64,000 bases of DNA. Origin: Halomonas saccharevitans (GTDB taxonomy: Bacteria > Pseudomonadota > Gammaproteobacteria > Pseudomonadales > Halomonadaceae). The stretch's first letter is position 1; each line of letters starts with the position of its first letter. The position numbers and the translations under genes are program-made. This document shows positions 62,962 to 64,000 of the stretch, piece by piece. A model generated the notes under the pieces. It was given only the letters and a program-made list of their open reading frames with translations, did no database searches and had not been told where the DNA came from. Location: positions 1 through 64,000 of the forward strand of contig NZ_FPAQ01000022.1 in assembly GCF_900116405.1 (NCBI RefSeq), read 5' to 3'.

Positions 62962-63719
62962 TCAAGGTAGCGGGACTCATCAAGCGTTTCGGCGGCCAGG
63001 CCGTGCTCGACGGCATCGATCTGGCCATCGAGCAGGGCGAGATCGTCGTCATCATCGGCCCCTCGGGGACCGGCAAGTCGACGCTGCTGCGCTGCCTGAA
63101 CTTCCTCGAGCGCCCCGACGCCGGCCGGCTGACCATCGGCGACATGGAGGTGGACGTCACCCGGGCGACGCGCGCCGATATCCTGACGGCCCGGCGGCGC
63201 ACCGCCTTCGTCTTCCAGAACTATGCGCTGTTCGCCAACAAGACGGCGCTTGAGAACATCGCCGAGGGGCTGATCGTCGTCAACCGCTGGCCCAAGGCTC
63301 GCGCCCACGCGCGAGCCCGCGAGATCCTCGAGCGTATCGGCCTCGCCGACAAGGCCGACGCCTACCCCGCCTCACTCTCCGGCGGCCAGCAGCAGCGAGT
63401 TGGCATCGGCCGAGCCATGGCGGCCCAGGCGGAGGTCATCCTCTTCGACGAGCCGACCTCCTCGCTGGACCCGGAGTGGGTCGAGGAGGTGCTGGGCCTG
63501 ATGAAGCGGCTCGCCGCCGAGCGCCAGACCATGCTGGTGGTCACCCACGAGATGAGCTTTGCCCGGGATGTGGCGGACCGGGTGATCTTCATGGAAGGGG
63601 GACGCATCGTCGAGCAGGGACCGCCCGACCAGCTCTTTGGCGCGCCAAAGGATCCCCGCACGCGGGACTTCCTGCGCCAGGTACTGGCCACCCAGGTCGC
63701 GCTAGACGTGCCGGAGTAG
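62958..63719 (+). CDS. Polar amino-acid ABC transporter ATP-binding protein
   Basis: A 253-residue ABC ATPase with Walker [19 protein letters not shown], the Q-loop [11 protein letters not shown], signature [15 protein letters not shown], Walker [14 protein letters not shown] and the switch histidine in VTHEMSF. It energises the permease encoded upstream. Last gene of the operon; no clear terminator is seen directly after it. Confidence 0.95.
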   Translation: MIKVAGLIKRFGGQAVLDGIDLAIEQGEIVVIIGPSGTGKSTLLRCLNFLERPDAGRLTIGDMEVDVTRATRADILTARRRTAFVFQNYALFANKTALENIAEGLIVVNRWPKARAHARAREILERIGLADKADAYPASLSGGQQQRVGIGRAMAAQAEVILFDEPTSSLDPEWVEEVLGLMKRLAAERQTMLVVTHEMSFARDVADRVIFMEGGRIVEQGPPDQLFGAPKDPRTRDFLRQVLATQVALDVPE

Positions 63720-63875
63720 GCGTTATCCGGCCCCTGGCGGCCCTCGCCGGCAGCCCGGTGTTCGGGGCTGACTTGGCGACTCGCCATCGAGCGGGGCCGG
63801 CCTTCCGGAGGCGCTGTGAACCCCTCCCTGGGCGCTACCGACGCCATCCCTAGCGTAGACATGATGGATTGACCT

Positions 63876-63913
63876 GCCCCTCCTCAACGTCGTGGGTTAC
63901 GTTGAGGTTGGGC
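63876..63913. repeat. Hairpin before the partial ORF at the right edge
   Basis: CCTCAACGT and ACGTTGAGG (63882-63890 and 63899-63907) pair perfectly around CGTGGGTT; outside them GCCC and GGGC add pairs across a 2-base bulge. The motif GACCTGCC before it and GGCAGGTC after it (63938-63945 region) are also inverted. It may be a regulatory hairpin or the end of an insertion sequence. Confidence 0.5.
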
Positions 63914-63947
63914 AACAACACAGAGCCACTATTGAGGGAGGCAGGTC

Positions 63948-64000
63948 ATGACACAGTCTAACGCAACTCAGCAGGTCGTTGTGGAGCGCACTGCCGCCGA
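63948..64000 (+). CDS. Partial ORF of unknown identity, cut by window edge
   Basis: An ATG at 63948 follows a strong ribosome site (GGGAGG, 7 bases away) and opens MTQSNATQQVVVERTAA before the window ends. Seventeen residues are too few to name. The inverted repeats directly upstream make a mobile-element gene possible, which is only a guess. Confidence 0.45.
   Translation, partial: MTQSNATQQVVVERTAA

Overview
The window looks like a chromosomal segment of a GC-rich gammaproteobacterium, most likely a member of the Halomonadaceae (Halomonas-like). This is inferred from gene content and order: hupB-lon-clpX-clpP-tig next to a tRNA block, psrA beside lexA, pilA-pilB-pilC, and the overall codon use. 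I see no rRNA and no CRISPR array. A partial TnpB-type gene (IS200/IS605 group) lies at the left edge, and an unidentified partial ORF behind a hairpin lies at the right edge.

Layout. 0.3-2.3 kb: lpxH, then a CobW-family metallochaperone GTPase on the other strand with a Zur-like box in front of it. 2.3-11.7 kb: a protein-quality-control block on the minus strand (ppiD, hupB, lon, clpX, clpP, tig), preceded by tRNA-Pro, tRNA-Arg and two tandem tRNA-His genes. 11.8-18.8 kb: folD, the AI-2/SAM-recycling pair luxS-mtnN, a lipoprotein esterase, pyrC, a small membrane protein, a DadA-like dehydrogenase and a TerB-like protein.

18.8-51.8 kb is a large surface-glycan region. Its first part (18.8-28.6 kb) holds ugd, a UDP-glucuronate 4-epimerase, three related GT4 glycosyltransferases, a lipopolysaccharide-kinase-like protein, a hexapeptide acyltransferase, a protein with a ParB/sulfiredoxin-like motif and a WaaL/Wzy-type protein; this resembles an LPS-core or outer-polysaccharide cluster. 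The second part is one long minus-strand array: wzz, wzx, pseB, pseC, pseF, pseG, a formyltransferase, pseI, a GT42-like transferase, wzy, gmd, fcl, gmm, manC, a GT2, galE and a polyprenyl-phosphate sugar transferase. It is headed by an exact ops (RfaH) element. Together these genes predict a Wzx/Wzy-dependent polysaccharide containing GDP-fucose-derived sugar and pseudaminic acid. PseH, the acetyltransferase, is absent and a formyltransferase sits in the pathway, so a 7-N-formyl pseudaminic acid is predicted. Wzx, wzy and the GT42-like gene are much more AT-rich than their surroundings.

46.9-55.3 kb: a beta-CASP metallo-beta-lactamase, cysQ, and a type IV pilus locus. A short pilin ending in serine is followed by a TfpO/PilO-like O-oligosaccharyltransferase, with pilB and pilC divergent. 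In Pseudomonas aeruginosa group I strains TfpO moves one O-antigen unit, which in strain 1244 contains 7-N-formyl pseudaminic acid, onto the pilin C-terminal serine. This window appears to hold the pilin, the transferase and the sugar pathway for a similar modification.

55.3-64 kb: an L,D-transpeptidase in an operon with psrA (flanked by about 100-bp direct repeats carrying terminator hairpins), lexA-dinB separated by a long imperfect palindrome, a CbiM-like membrane protein, purU, a VanX-like dipeptidase and a three-gene polar amino-acid ABC transporter.
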